IMG/VR virus record: IMGVR_UViG_3300037882_001697 | Location: 1 to 37,569 of that record | Source of the DNA: a virus | Reading direction: 5' to 3' (one strand) | Length of the DNA: 37,569 nt | Shown here: in pieces, positions 1 through 8,948 of the stretch | How the letters are laid out: each line of letters opens with the position of its first letter | Numbering within the stretch: position 1 is the stretch's first letter | The notes under the pieces: generated by a model | Told to the model about the DNA's origin: nothing | What the model saw: the letters and a program-made list of their open reading frames with translations, nothing else | The model's database searches: none | Translations under genes and position numbers: made by a program

Positions 1-469
1 CAGAACCGAGCGATGTACCGCCCGTGCCGGTCGTGGCGTTGCCGCCAGCGGTGAATATCGAGCCGCCACCACCACCGCCAGAAGCGCCCGCTACCTGCCC
101 GGCTGCGCCACGCCCACCTGCTGAGCAGCTTAAATGCGAGCCGAATGTTGATACGGCACCGATAGAGCCGTTTGAACCTGCGGTTCCGTCTGAGGTCGCA
201 CCAGCACCACCCGCCCCACCAGCGCCAATGGTTACTGTTTCTGTTGCTGAAAGGTCATCGGCATCAAAGAACGCGCCAGCCCATGCACCAGCGCCGCCAC
301 CGCCGCCGCCCGATGCAGCGGTTCCAGCGGTTACACGCGAACCACCTCCGCCGCTTCCACCGCCACCTAAAAGCTCGATATAGACGACTTTTGCGCCCAG
401 CGGTTTAGTCCATGTACCGGAGCCGGTAAATTCTTCGTCCCTTGATGTGCCAATTGCTGCTATAACCAT
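1..469 (-). CDS. Glycine-rich tail/fibre protein, cut by window edge
   Basis: The ATG is at 469, one base after the stop of the gene before it, with a GGTGG Shine-Dalgarno just upstream. The frame is open to base 1. The N-terminus carries an FTGSGTWTKP block followed by VVYIELLGGGGSGGGG. This is the usual entry to the glycine-rich domains found in tail-fibre tips and other distal tail proteins. The rest is Gly/Ala/Ser/Thr-rich, with runs of six glycines. About 156 residues are visible. If the window is a circle, the frame continues at 37569 and stops after three codons (TGA at 37561-37559), giving about 159 residues. The fibre or adhesin role is inferred from composition and from its place at the end of the tail genes. 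Confidence 0.75.
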   Translation of the reverse strand, partial: MVIAAIGTSRDEEFTGSGTWTKPLGAKVVYIELLGGGGSGGGGSRVTAGTAASGGGGGGAGAWAGAFFDADDLSATETVTIGAGGAGGAGATSDGTAGSNGSIGAVSTFGSHLSCSAGGRGAAGQVAGASGGGGGGSIFTAGGNATTGTGGTSLGS

Positions 470-470
470 A

Positions 471-812
471 TTACCACCCCGCCTTGTCTGCGTCTACGAG
501 CCATACTGAAACACTGGAACTGGCACCTGCACTCGCTACCGTTGCCCGTACCTGCTGGCCGCGCGCGATGTAAGGGATTGCAAATGTTCCAAGCCCAGTG
601 AACGATGCGGGAGCGCCGGACGTATCGTTTACCGGAATTGCCGTGGCATCATCAGGTGCCAGGACATGCAGCGTGATAACCGCGCCGTCCATCGTCCCAG
701 CGATCTGCAACTCAGCACGACCTGAACCTTGCCACGTAACGAAATCGCCCGCGCCGTCTGCGGTTGCCAAATTCAGCAGCCTGATTGCTTTTAGTGGATT
801 ATCATTACCCAT
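471..812 (-). CDS. Small virion-associated protein, unknown function
   Basis: This gene encodes 113 residues starting MGNDNPLKAIRLLNLATADG. The ATG at 812 has an AAAGGGA Shine-Dalgarno about six bases upstream. The sequence is rich in short beta-type, Ala/Thr/Val segments and has no membrane segment, cysteines or signal peptide. It lies between two fibre genes in the late operon, so a small structural, decoration or fibre-associated role is the likeliest reading. I do not recognise a named family. Confidence 0.6.
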   Translation of the reverse strand: MGNDNPLKAIRLLNLATADGAGDFVTWQGSGRAELQIAGTMDGAVITLHVLAPDDATAIPVNDTSGAPASFTGLGTFAIPYIARGQQVRATVASAGASSSVSVWLVDADKAGW

Positions 813-814
813 AT

Positions 815-1690
815 TTATCCCTTTATTTTAACGATTGTTATATCACAGAACCACCAGACCGTGCTGGCGGCGGCTCCCGTAACGGTCAGCACCAGCGCGT
901 CGTTCGTATTGTCAGCGGTAAACGCTGCCGCCCAGCCTGCGGTGTCCTCAATGGGTGTTCCTGTCTGAACCGAGCCAACCAGTGCCGTGGTGCCTGCGTT
1001 ATTGTCGATACAGCCGAAAAACTCATAAGCCGCGCTCTCGTTATCGGCATCGGTGCGCCGCGCCACCAGATACGCTTTGAATAGATAGGTGCAGTCTGTC
1101 GGGATGGTCAGGCGTTTAGATGCGCCATCCGTAAATATCTCTTTTGGGGTTGCATCGGACGTGAATCCCTTGAAGCAGAGGTCGCTTTTCTGAATATCGC
1201 CAGCGGTGGTGATTTTGCCGATTGCCGTAGCGTGCTCACCGTGAAGTGATGCAACGGCCTCCTTGCCATATACCCAGCCATAAGTGGCATTGGTTTCGAC
1301 TGAATTATTGGAACCGCCTATGGCAACGCCATAAGACCCAATAACAGTATTTCCGCCCTGCCCTTGTATGGTGATGCCACCTAATGAAATACTAAGTCGG
1401 CTATCTTCAAACGTATTAATCTCGATGTTGTCCGTGCTGGATACCAACACATCGCCGCTGGTGTATATTTCCACCCAATACGCACCACTTCCCCAGATGT
1501 CAGCATAGCCTTGAGCATCGAGAATCACAGGATTAGCGTTTGGCGTGCTTAAATCATAGGTTGCGTAGGTATCTTTCGGCGTGCTATCGTCCCCCGCCTC
1601 CCAGAAATACACCTTGCCACCAGCCAGCGGGTCGCCGTTGCTGTCAAAGGCGCGAAAGCGCGGATAAGGCATTAATACGTTGTCAGCCAT
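815..1690 (-). CDS. Tail fibre/spike-like protein
   Basis: The product has 291 residues and at least three regions. Residues 1-80 contain the common phage fibre head: YPRFRAFDSNGDPLAGGKVYF, then a DLSTPNANPVILDAQGYADIW stretch and GAYWVEIY. This module attaches many fibres to the virion. Residues about 105-155 (NTVIGSYGVAIGGSNN, ATAIG) resemble the short Gly/Ser turns of YadA-type trimeric beta-roll heads. Residues about 165-291 form a distal beta domain ending in TVWWFCDITIVKIKG, a type seen at the tips of phage fibres. The protein is probably trimeric and probably binds the host surface. It sits between two other distal-tail genes. Confidence 0.75.
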   Translation of the reverse strand: MADNVLMPYPRFRAFDSNGDPLAGGKVYFWEAGDDSTPKDTYATYDLSTPNANPVILDAQGYADIWGSGAYWVEIYTSGDVLVSSTDNIEINTFEDSRLSISLGGITIQGQGGNTVIGSYGVAIGGSNNSVETNATYGWVYGKEAVASLHGEHATAIGKITTAGDIQKSDLCFKGFTSDATPKEIFTDGASKRLTIPTDCTYLFKAYLVARRTDADNESAAYEFFGCIDNNAGTTALVGSVQTGTPIEDTAGWAAAFTADNTNDALVLTVTGAAASTVWWFCDITIVKIKG

Positions 1691-1691
1691 G

Positions 1692-3209
1692 TTATTTCCT
1701 GATTGTTAGTTTTAGGGGTTTTTTCGGCGTGAAGGGGGTGAGCAGGGGTTTTTGAAGCGGTTTATTCAGCCCTTGCAGAATTTGCTTGTTGGTGGATTTC
1801 GCGGGGGCTTGTCCACCCACCGAGCGGCGCACATCATTGGCTTTGCCTTTTTGTATCGCCTCGGCTCCCTTGCGGGCGAGCGCTGAAAATCCAGCGGTTG
1901 CAGCGGCGGCGGGGAGCGCACCACTCGCCCCTACGATAATCGGATTGAGCCTGCTTCCCATGAGCCGCAATGCCTCGGTGACAATGCCGGTTTGCGATGC
2001 CCTTTTAATCAGCGCCTTTTGCTCTGGAGTATAACCGCGCATACGCTTTTCATTGTTGTACAGAGTCCGGAATCCGGTTTTAATGCCGGTTGCCGGTACG
2101 TCCATCATTTCGGCGCGTGTAATGATTTTTTCGAGGTCACGAAGCCGAGCCTGCTGTGACCATAGGGAGCGGGCTTCTTTGAGGGAGTCAAAACCAGCCT
2201 TGCCGCCGCCGACAGACGAAGCGGGGGCGTTTTCTATCATCTCGCGCAAATCCGTCTGCATATCAATAACGCGGCCAGCCTGCTTTTTGTTACCGCTGGA
2301 AAACAGGCCGTCGATCACATCGCCTAAATGCTCATCAAGCTCCTGAACCTCTGCAAGCGTCAACGGGCTATCGCGCAGATTTTCCATTTTCTGAGCTATT
2401 TTTGTAACCTCATTGTCACCGGCCACAATCTTTCCCGCCGAGGTTTGCGGGGTATAGGTTTTTATCTTATCAAGATACTGATTTGTAAATTGTGGCGTCA
2501 GGTTTCCGCCGTTCGTTTCGGCAGCTTTATAGGCAGCACTGGACGCTGCGGCCTTCTCTGCGGCCATCGGTATGGCGGGCTTTTTCCTTAGCGCGTCCCC
2601 AAGGCGATTAGCACCAAGACCGCCAGCGATAGCACCTGCGGCTTGTGCAGGAATCTCCCAATCCGTCCCTTCAGCCATCTTTCGCGCGCCCTCAGATACC
2701 ACTGCGGCACCTGCTGCTGTACGAGTAGGGAGTTTTGCCGCCATTCCTCCGCTGAGCATTGACGTGACGTTTGCGGCAGATTGTCCGGCGGGGGTTGTAG
2801 GTTCATATAATTTAGTTCCTATCGCGGTTTCGAGAATGTCAGTGGACGTGGGTATGGGGTTAGGCGTGTAGTGTGGCAGCTCTTCACCCGTTGCAGCCTC
2901 GTAAACCTTCCCGCCTGCCCAGCGGCCAGCGGTAGCGCCCAGATTTAGCAGGTTTGCACCCATGCCGAGTGGTGTAGCGGCCATTAAACCCTCTGGTGCG
3001 CCGCGCAGTATCGCGGATTTGCCTATATCAGCCATAGTTTCGTCTGGTGGCTCTATTTCGGGAGGCAGGATATTCTTAACGCCAGTATCGGCTTTCGGCG
3101 CTGCGTGCATGGATTTCACGCGCTCTAGCGCCTGTTCTTTGGTCGCGCCCTCCGGGGCGGTCACGCGGTATTTTTTGCCGTCTGGTGAGGTAATCAGGTA
3201 TTGCGGCAT
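1692..3209 (-). CDS. Putative internal virion / DNA-ejection protein
   Basis: The product is 505 residues. Residues 1-32 (YLITSPDGKKYRVTAPEGAT) are a small repeat-type motif often found at the N-terminus of phage injection and internal virion proteins. Residues about 60-110 contain a hydrophobic Gly/Ala segment, as does a region near 425-450 (IIVGASGALPAAAATAG); both could enter membranes. The middle is helical and charged. Its ATG overlaps the stop of the gene before it by one base (TAATG), so the two are probably translationally coupled. Its position next to the other ejection-type genes, between the P22 gp10-like gene and the fibres, supports an ejection role. There is no lytic-transglycosylase motif. 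Confidence 0.55.
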   Translation of the reverse strand: MPQYLITSPDGKKYRVTAPEGATKEQALERVKSMHAAPKADTGVKNILPPEIEPPDETMADIGKSAILRGAPEGLMAATPLGMGANLLNLGATAGRWAGGKVYEAATGEELPHYTPNPIPTSTDILETAIGTKLYEPTTPAGQSAANVTSMLSGGMAAKLPTRTAAGAAVVSEGARKMAEGTDWEIPAQAAGAIAGGLGANRLGDALRKKPAIPMAAEKAAASSAAYKAAETNGGNLTPQFTNQYLDKIKTYTPQTSAGKIVAGDNEVTKIAQKMENLRDSPLTLAEVQELDEHLGDVIDGLFSSGNKKQAGRVIDMQTDLREMIENAPASSVGGGKAGFDSLKEARSLWSQQARLRDLEKIITRAEMMDVPATGIKTGFRTLYNNEKRMRGYTPEQKALIKRASQTGIVTEALRLMGSRLNPIIVGASGALPAAAATAGFSALARKGAEAIQKGKANDVRRSVGGQAPAKSTNKQILQGLNKPLQKPLLTPFTPKKPLKLTIRK

Positions 3210-4246
3210 TACTGCACTTCCTCCACACCCCAGCCATCGCCTGCGGGAGCGCCAGGAACAGTATCGGGAGGCGTAACGCCTGCCTTGGCCTTGGCGCGAG
3301 TGATACCGTTATTGATTATAGTGCGGTACTCATCAGCGGCCTTCATGAACTCATCCTCACTCTGGGCACGGTTCATTCGTAAGATTGCCTGCGTTGCCTT
3401 CTGGCCTTCAACTTCAGTAATCGCGCCGCCACCCTTGAGAGATTTGAACGCCTCAAGGAAAGCGCCGCCTTGTAGCTGATCTATGAGCGTTTTGAAGTTC
3501 GCCGCATCCGAGCCGCCAACGGGGTCTATAGCGCCAAACAGGGATGAAAACCCCTTTGCGCCAACCGCGCTTTGGAATCCAGCGTGGGGAGGCTTAATTA
3601 CTTTATCGCCATCTTTTACGCCTACCATCTGGTCGATAATTTGTAGAGAATTTTCAGCCGTGGCGAGTGCATCCGGCAGGCTCATTGCAGCATTTGCACC
3701 GGCCTCACCGGTGACTTTCGCACCAGCAGCCTGCTGTATCGCTTGAGGGGTTTTTTCAGGTGGCAAGGTTTTATCAATTACCGGCGTTGCTTGGCCAGTA
3801 AACGGATTAATCTGCACAATATTACCACCCGCATCCATAATTTTGGAGCTTTTGGCAAACTCATCAAAATTCTTTTTCTTTTCTGGGTCGGGGTCGCTCC
3901 CAAGCAATTCACTGAACTTATAATTCTGAATAGCCGATGTAGGTAACTGAGCTTTTGCATCATCGAATGCCGTCCGTGTCTGCTGTATCCACTCAGCATC
4001 GAACGCCACAGGAATCGTATCTTCACGGCCAAGACCTTCCGCGATAGCCTGCTGGCGAATACCCGCCCAATTCTCAGGAGTCGCCATGCCGAGATATTGC
4101 ACTGCGCGCTCAATTTTCGCGGTCTTTAATTTTTCATCATTGACCTGCATTTCCTGCTGGCTGGATGCAATCTGCTGCCCGCCGAGCTTTTCAGAAAGTC
4201 CTTGCGCGCGTGCCTGCGAATAGATGCCGGAATCAAGCTGAAACAT
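3209..4246 (-). CDS. Putative ejection/internal virion protein
   Basis: The product is 345 residues, largely helical and soluble. Residues about 225-320 carry FSSLFGAIDPVGG, then FLEAFKSLKGGGAITEVEGQ and ATQAILRMNRAQSEDEF. I recognise this block as recurring in phage proteins encoded with DNA-transfer proteins. It overlaps both neighbours by one base at each end, so it is made as part of a tightly coupled set. A role in the ejected protein complex is inferred from that linkage and not from any catalytic motif. Confidence 0.55.
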   Translation of the reverse strand: MFQLDSGIYSQARAQGLSEKLGGQQIASSQQEMQVNDEKLKTAKIERAVQYLGMATPENWAGIRQQAIAEGLGREDTIPVAFDAEWIQQTRTAFDDAKAQLPTSAIQNYKFSELLGSDPDPEKKKNFDEFAKSSKIMDAGGNIVQINPFTGQATPVIDKTLPPEKTPQAIQQAAGAKVTGEAGANAAMSLPDALATAENSLQIIDQMVGVKDGDKVIKPPHAGFQSAVGAKGFSSLFGAIDPVGGSDAANFKTLIDQLQGGAFLEAFKSLKGGGAITEVEGQKATQAILRMNRAQSEDEFMKAADEYRTIINNGITRAKAKAGVTPPDTVPGAPAGDGWGVEEVQ

Positions 4247-5484
4247 TAGTAATATCCTCCTGCTGGGTTCACATTACCCTTTTTCTGCCAAGGTAGCGTT
4301 GTGCTTCCGCCGTATGTGCTCTGGCCTATCGTGTTCGTGAGGCCGCCGAGCATGGAGCTGAAATTCAGCCCGTTATTCAGCGATGCCGCGCCGGTCACAT
4401 TGGCGCTCTGGCCAAGGATATTGCCTTGCGCGTTCGCATTATTCTGATTCGCATTAACCGCCGTATTGGTGGAATTGGTGCCGGTATTTATCAGTCCACC
4501 GAGGCGACTATAAAGCGTGTCGCCATCGGATTTGAATTTGTTAAATCCTATGCTGTAATCATTGTTATAACGGTCATACGCGCGGCCATATTCATCAGTG
4601 GCGAGATTCTGGCCGAAATCTGTCGCCTCTTTCAATGCTCTGCCAGAGAAGAAATTACCCCTTGCGGCCTGTGCGTTATTTATCGCCTTATTTCCCTCGG
4701 CTAGCCTGAACTCATAGCCGGGGTCTGCGATCATGTCGGTGAGTGCGAACGGCTTGGGGTCTTTGTAGGTTTTTGTAAGCTGCCCATAGGAAGGGTCTGC
4801 TTTCTGGCGGGCGATTTCCGCATCAATGGCGGCTTCAATATCCTGCCCCTGCCCTGCATTGGCGGCGGCAATGGCCTGCTGATACATATCCTGCGCGCCA
4901 GCCTCTTTAACGCGGCTATCTAGTAATCCGCCCGTGGCGATTTCATTCGCGCCTAAAAACCCGTAAGCCCTACCCCATTGCGTCGCGTAATCCTGATTCC
5001 ATGCTGCCGGAACACCACTTGTCGCAGGCGCTCCCGTGGCCGCACCTGCTGGCTGTCCTGCGGGTGCGGGTGGAGGCGGGGCTATAATGCCGCTCAGTTT
5101 TGTGCCTTCACTTGCCATATACGCCTCGCCAGGTGCAGTCAGTGACTGCGGCGTAGCGCCGGACAGTATCTGTTCACCCGTTATCGCCGCCGGTGCCTGC
5201 GCGGGCGCGGTCATGCCGGGTGGCAGTGTTTTAACGATATTGAACGTCTGCGACGGCATTTTATACTCAGGCACTTGCGCCTGTACTGCCTGCGCGATTT
5301 TAGGAATATCCCACCTGTCCCAATCAGCACCTTGATCGTTATATCCAAGTGATTTTATCACCTGAGAAATCTTGCGCTGTACATCGGGCGAATTTTCTGT
5401 ATCGCCATACACCGCCAGTATAGACTTCATCAGGCCGGTGTTCTGTGGCCTGCCGTTCTTATCGTAGTAGTTTATGTCAACCAC
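4246..5484 (-). CDS. Putative DNA-transfer (ejection) protein
   Basis: The product is 412 residues. Residues about 130-160 are Pro/Ala-rich (IIAPPPPAPAGQPAG) and probably a linker. Residues about 250-345 contain DPGYEFRLAEGNKAINNAQA followed by ARGNFFSGRALKEATDFGQN and DEYGRAYDRYNNDY. That pattern (Gly-tyr-phe-arg, ARG, SG, LK..DFGQ, EYxxAxxRYxxD) is characteristic of phage proteins ejected with DNA. The C-terminus is Asn/Gly-rich. The gene lies immediately downstream of a smaller protein with the same family character (5488-6039). Confidence 0.6.
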   Translation of the reverse strand: MVDINYYDKNGRPQNTGLMKSILAVYGDTENSPDVQRKISQVIKSLGYNDQGADWDRWDIPKIAQAVQAQVPEYKMPSQTFNIVKTLPPGMTAPAQAPAAITGEQILSGATPQSLTAPGEAYMASEGTKLSGIIAPPPPAPAGQPAGAATGAPATSGVPAAWNQDYATQWGRAYGFLGANEIATGGLLDSRVKEAGAQDMYQQAIAAANAGQGQDIEAAIDAEIARQKADPSYGQLTKTYKDPKPFALTDMIADPGYEFRLAEGNKAINNAQAARGNFFSGRALKEATDFGQNLATDEYGRAYDRYNNDYSIGFNKFKSDGDTLYSRLGGLINTGTNSTNTAVNANQNNANAQGNILGQSANVTGAASLNNGLNFSSMLGGLTNTIGQSTYGGSTTLPWQKKGNVNPAGGYY

Positions 5485-5487
5485 TGG

Positions 5488-6039
5488 CTACATCCTATAT
5501 TTATTGATGATTTCAGATAATTTCTGCCGTGCAGTGCCGCCCGTTTTTTCCTGTATGAAGCGGTCATTCGCGGACAACCCGGCGAACTCACCGATTCCAG
5601 CGAAATCTTCAGGCGTGAACTGGTTTATATTCGTATCGCTCCAGCCTTCGCGGAATGCGCCGGGACGTGCGGCCTGCTGTGCGGCGTAATCACGGCCTAG
5701 AGCCTCGCGTCCGTCTACTGTGCCAGCCATGCCGACACCGCCAGTGGACGCGGTTTTCAGGTTGCCGAATAGCGTGGGATTATCGCGTATCAGCCGCTCG
5801 CGTATCGCATCACGGTCAAACGTATCCAGCCCCATCAACGCACTGAGCTTCGTGTTCGCAGCCTGTCCTGTCTGGCGGTATGGCGCTAAATCAGCCCGCG
5901 TGGTATCGTACATTTCTTTCTGTACTTTTGCGGCCTCATCTGCGGCCTGCGTGTGTGCCTTTTCCGCCTTGTCGCTGGATTTCTTGCTTATGAGGCTGCC
6001 GCCTATCGAGGTGACCGCACCGATTGCCGTTCCTACCAT
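5488..6039 (-). CDS. Putative DNA-transfer protein, small
   Basis: The product is 183 residues. The N-terminus (MVGTAIGAVTSIGGSLISKK) is a Gly/Ala/Ile hydrophobic segment that could insert in a membrane. It is followed by a helical Lys/Gln/Ala stretch ending in YDTTRADLAPYRQTGQAAN. The combination of a hydrophobic glycine-rich start and TRADLAPYRQxGxxA is typical of the P22 gp7-like or DNA-transfer proteins next to gp10 genes. It is probably packaged and ejected. The ATG at 6039 follows the stop of the GNAT gene by one base. Confidence 0.6.
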   Translation of the reverse strand: MVGTAIGAVTSIGGSLISKKSSDKAEKAHTQAADEAAKVQKEMYDTTRADLAPYRQTGQAANTKLSALMGLDTFDRDAIRERLIRDNPTLFGNLKTASTGGVGMAGTVDGREALGRDYAAQQAARPGAFREGWSDTNINQFTPEDFAGIGEFAGLSANDRFIQEKTGGTARQKLSEIINKYRM

Positions 6040-6040
6040 G

Positions 6041-6496
6041 TCAATTTCCTATGTATTTGGTGTAAACTTTTTCAGCGAGTTCCCAGCCCAAGCGCTCGAA
6101 TATGGCGCTCTTGTCGAGCTTCACTTTCGAGGCCGTGTACATTTTTTGCACACCGCGCTGGCGTAAGCTTTCCTCGACGAACTTAAACAGGATTATCCCG
6201 TTCATTCCCTCCCGGTAATCGGGATGCAGGAAATACACGTCGGTGTACGAAGTAAGCGTGTCTTTGTAGTGCAGGTGCATCCGCACGATTGACCAATGGT
6301 AGCCAACTATTTTTTCACCATCGCGGGCGGTGACAACGTGGAATTGCCCGGTGTCTGCAAGGTCGTTGTATGCGTCCAGCCATACATCAAGCTTTATCTT
6401 GTCCTTGTCGTTGGCGACCTCTTCCCAGTGCAGCGGCCACAGCCATTCCATCTGGCGCTTTACGTCGTGCCAATTTTCAACCTGAAATTTTATCAT
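6041..6496 (-). CDS. GNAT-fold protein in the ejection gene cluster
   Basis: The open frame begins at 6697, but I place the start at the ATG at 6496. That ATG overlaps the upstream stop as ATGA, and the preceding 67 codons are out-of-frame antisense-looking Arg/His/Gln sequence that overlaps the upstream gene. The resulting 151-residue protein runs from MIKFQVENWHDVKRQ and has the GNAT layout. It has a beta pair (FHVVTARDGEKIVGYHWS), a central YTDVYFLHPDYREGMNGIIL segment at the acetyl-CoA loop position and a final YTASKVKL..AIFERLGW strand-helix. The loop departs from the classical Q/RxxGxG/A. T7 gp13 is a precedent for a virion protein with this fold, so the fold may be structural and not enzymatic. 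Confidence 0.65.
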   Translation of the reverse strand: MIKFQVENWHDVKRQMEWLWPLHWEEVANDKDKIKLDVWLDAYNDLADTGQFHVVTARDGEKIVGYHWSIVRMHLHYKDTLTSYTDVYFLHPDYREGMNGIILFKFVEESLRQRGVQKMYTASKVKLDKSAIFERLGWELAEKVYTKYIGN

Positions 6497-6759
6497 ACGA
6501 TAGAGGTAATTATCCCGTCCTTGACGGTCACGGTCTTTGCATCCGCCGTGGTAAATGTTCCGGTAGCGCCTGCGCTGCCATCGCTGGATATGTAGCCAGC
6601 AGCCGTGGTTGCCTGTAGTTTGGTTGTGGTGAATATACTGCTGGTGTAGGTATATGCGGCGAGTTGGGTCACTATCTTTTGGAAGAACAGCGTCCATGCG
6701 CCGGAATTAAGCAGCCCGCCAGCGCCGGTTATTTTTTCCTGTATCGGAGTTTTAAGCAT
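6493..6759 (-). CDS. Small virion-operon protein, unknown
   Basis: The product is 88 residues (MLKTPIQEKITGAGGLLNSG...). It shares an ATGA overlap with the GNAT gene after it and overlaps the end of the gp10-like gene before it by eight bases. There are no cysteines or transmembrane segments, and the C-terminal half is Thr/Ala-rich beta-type sequence (GTFTTADAKTVTVKDGIITS). The genomic position, directly after a P22 gp10-like gene, suggests a minor tail or fibre-adaptor component. I cannot name a family. Confidence 0.55.
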   Translation of the reverse strand: MLKTPIQEKITGAGGLLNSGAWTLFFQKIVTQLAAYTYTSSIFTTTKLQATTAAGYISSDGSAGATGTFTTADAKTVTVKDGIITSIV

Positions 6760-8254
6760 TTATGTACGCCCCACAGATAGCCACGCGCACCGGGTCAGCG
6801 ATACTCACTTTGAACGTCCATGAATCAGATTTACCCAGCTTGCGCCAGATCGCGCGTGCCTTATATTTCCCCACCGCGCCAATGCTTGCTTTATAGGCAG
6901 GCGACCATGTTTTTCCGAGGTCATTGCTGATTTCCAGCCAGCAGTAAGCATCTTCTCCAACGTGACGGGTGGCGACATCCTCAATGCTATATAGTTCTTC
7001 CCGCAGTCCCTGCCCATACTCGAAATCTATTTGCAGCGATTTAACGCGGATTTCTTCACCCTCATCGTAGATATGCGTAAAAATGCGCTGACGCGGAATG
7101 GTGACCACTTCACGGTCTGAATCGCTGTTATCTTCAAGATAATAATCCTGAGTCATTTCATAGAGGCTTACGCGGTCATCCTCTATGACGAGATGTGTAT
7201 CATGGGCATACATATGGAATTTTGCCCGCCACTGCACCCACTCACCGGAATCGTCGGCGAATGATACGCGCTCATGCCATAACCCTGTGGCGGTATCATA
7301 TACCCATGCGGAATCCATGCCGCCGTCGGTGAGTACATAGAATAAATGCCCACCGTCCTGATACGCCCAGCCGCGGCAACTGGCTAAATCCGTTGCCTGA
7401 CTAAGCGCATATTCAACGGCGAAGGTGGAAACGCGCTTAGCAGCATACCCCACCGCTTTATAAATAATGCCCTTGCCGTATTTATCCTGACCCAGCCAGA
7501 ATATTGTATTATCCAGATCGACCACAGACAGCGGCGCAAGACATCCGGTCTGCATCTTCGCGCCTTCAATGCGGGAAAATGGGAATGTAGCATCGCCGGT
7601 ATTATACCAGACCTCCGTCGTGCGGCTGCCAAGCAGCCATAACTGTCCGTAAGCACTGTATGGCCTCACAATCGGGTCAGGACTAGATTCTGCGGTTGCA
7701 AAATCCAGCGCCGCCCATGAGAGGCCATCGTTCAGGCCGGAAATATAAAACTCGCCTGTCCCCGTCCTGTTGGCTATGAAATAGCCATCCTGAAAGGTCA
7801 CGGTTGATACAAATGGCAGGTCAGCGTCCGTCACCAGCGCCAGTGTGTTGGTAGCATAGGTGAATATGTAAATAAACACGCCGTCACAGATAGCCATCTG
7901 CGTATGGCTTTCCGCTACCGTACAAGGTGTGGAATCTTCAGGTATGACCGTGCTATTAATCAGTGTTTTTGAAAATACACCCGCACCGCTTTTGAATATC
8001 TCAAAGAACAATTCACCAGCTAACATAAACGCCCGGCCATTGGCGCTTGCAAACATCATGCGGTTGAATTTGCCAAAATAACTGTATTCACCAACAGCAA
8101 GCACCCTATCCATCCCCGGCGTACCATATAGCGCGACAGGCTCCTTACCCTGTTTTGTTTCGTCAATGACGGGGTATAAATTCACCGTGCGCTGCGCGTC
8201 AAACGGTATGGAACGTTCCTGATATGAGCCGCCGAAAAAGCCGGGTAATTTCAT
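6752..8254 (-). CDS. P22 gp10-like packaged-DNA stabilisation / tail hub protein
   Basis: The product is 500 residues, close to the 472 of P22 gp10. The N-terminus MKLPGFFGGSYQERSIPFDA followed by QRTVNLYPVIDE and ALYGTPGMDRV is the family signature. The rest is repeated beta-propeller-like WLLGSRTTEVWYNTG, IFWLGQDKYGKG and WVYDTATGLWHERVSF blades. In P22 the protein forms a hexameric ring below gp4 that plugs the portal and carries the needle and spikes. It overlaps the gp4-like gene by one base (TAATG). Confidence 0.88.
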   Translation of the reverse strand: MKLPGFFGGSYQERSIPFDAQRTVNLYPVIDETKQGKEPVALYGTPGMDRVLAVGEYSYFGKFNRMMFASANGRAFMLAGELFFEIFKSGAGVFSKTLINSTVIPEDSTPCTVAESHTQMAICDGVFIYIFTYATNTLALVTDADLPFVSTVTFQDGYFIANRTGTGEFYISGLNDGLSWAALDFATAESSPDPIVRPYSAYGQLWLLGSRTTEVWYNTGDATFPFSRIEGAKMQTGCLAPLSVVDLDNTIFWLGQDKYGKGIIYKAVGYAAKRVSTFAVEYALSQATDLASCRGWAYQDGGHLFYVLTDGGMDSAWVYDTATGLWHERVSFADDSGEWVQWRAKFHMYAHDTHLVIEDDRVSLYEMTQDYYLEDNSDSDREVVTIPRQRIFTHIYDEGEEIRVKSLQIDFEYGQGLREELYSIEDVATRHVGEDAYCWLEISNDLGKTWSPAYKASIGAVGKYKARAIWRKLGKSDSWTFKVSIADPVRVAICGAYINA

Positions 8255-8946
8255 TACCAGTACCCCGAATAAATATCTCCTGTGCGGATAGGGTCAGGCG
8301 AGTATTTCATAGGCCGTGCGCGCGCTGCATTAAGGCGTATCATGGCCAGCGATTCCGTTGCGCCTTTTAGCAGCATATTGCTGGGTTCCTCATCGTACTC
8401 AGGGGCAAGCCTGAGCGCCAGATTGAATGCAAGGGCGTCATCCGTGCCGGGAGGCATGTCAACCGTTGCGGCGAGCGATGCGAACGCGGTGATTACCTTT
8501 TCGCTCTGTAGCTTCAGTGTGGCCGCCGTGCCAAGTTCGGGGTAAAACCTGATTTTCCCTATGGGATAGCCGTTGTCGAATGTGATATAGTCAGGAATAT
8601 TCGACGCGATGGACTTAAACGATATATCCTGCTGATACTGCTGATCGGTCAGCACGGTAAGCGGGTAATCCACGCTCCCGATATTAATGGCCGCCGCGCT
8701 GATTTTCAGCGGCAGCACTGTATTAATCGTCTGCCCTGAACCTATCGTATAAACGGAGGCCGCCGAAAGGCTGAAGCTCTCCCACGTAAGCCCGTGTATG
8801 CTGAGCGTGGTGTTACTCCACGATGCCATCATACCATTGAGCGCGACAAGGCCGTCAGCAGCCTCATCAGCACCCAATGATTCTGATTTGCGGACAACAC
8901 CAAGCAGGCGACAGGCGCGGGTGATGATGTCTAGTGCAGTGGTCAT
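8254..8946 (-). CDS. P22 gp4-like tail accessory / head completion protein
   Basis: The product is 230 residues. Residues 1-55 (TALDIITRACRLLGVV, GADEAADGLVALNGMMASW) are the classic start of gp4-like tail accessory factors. The C-terminus has the usual DDALAFNLALRLAPEYDEEPS segment. In P22, gp4 binds the portal after packaging and provides the platform for gp10. The protein is somewhat longer than P22 gp4, because its middle beta region is longer. No lysozyme-type catalytic motif is evident. Confidence 0.85.
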   Translation of the reverse strand: MTTALDIITRACRLLGVVRKSESLGADEAADGLVALNGMMASWSNTTLSIHGLTWESFSLSAASVYTIGSGQTINTVLPLKISAAAINIGSVDYPLTVLTDQQYQQDISFKSIASNIPDYITFDNGYPIGKIRFYPELGTAATLKLQSEKVITAFASLAATVDMPPGTDDALAFNLALRLAPEYDEEPSNMLLKGATESLAMIRLNAARARPMKYSPDPIRTGDIYSGYW

Positions 8947-8948
8947 GT

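Noticed and set aside
24-383. Proline-rich open frame on the plus strand (and a His/Arg-rich one at 172-408)
   Set aside because: These are antisense shadows of the glycine-rich tail gene: GGC/GGT codons read as GCC/ACC on the other strand.
6497-6697. Longer N-terminus of the GNAT-like protein
   Set aside because: The extra 67 codons overlap the upstream gene and have a composition typical of a wrong frame; the ATGA overlap at 6496 is standard here.
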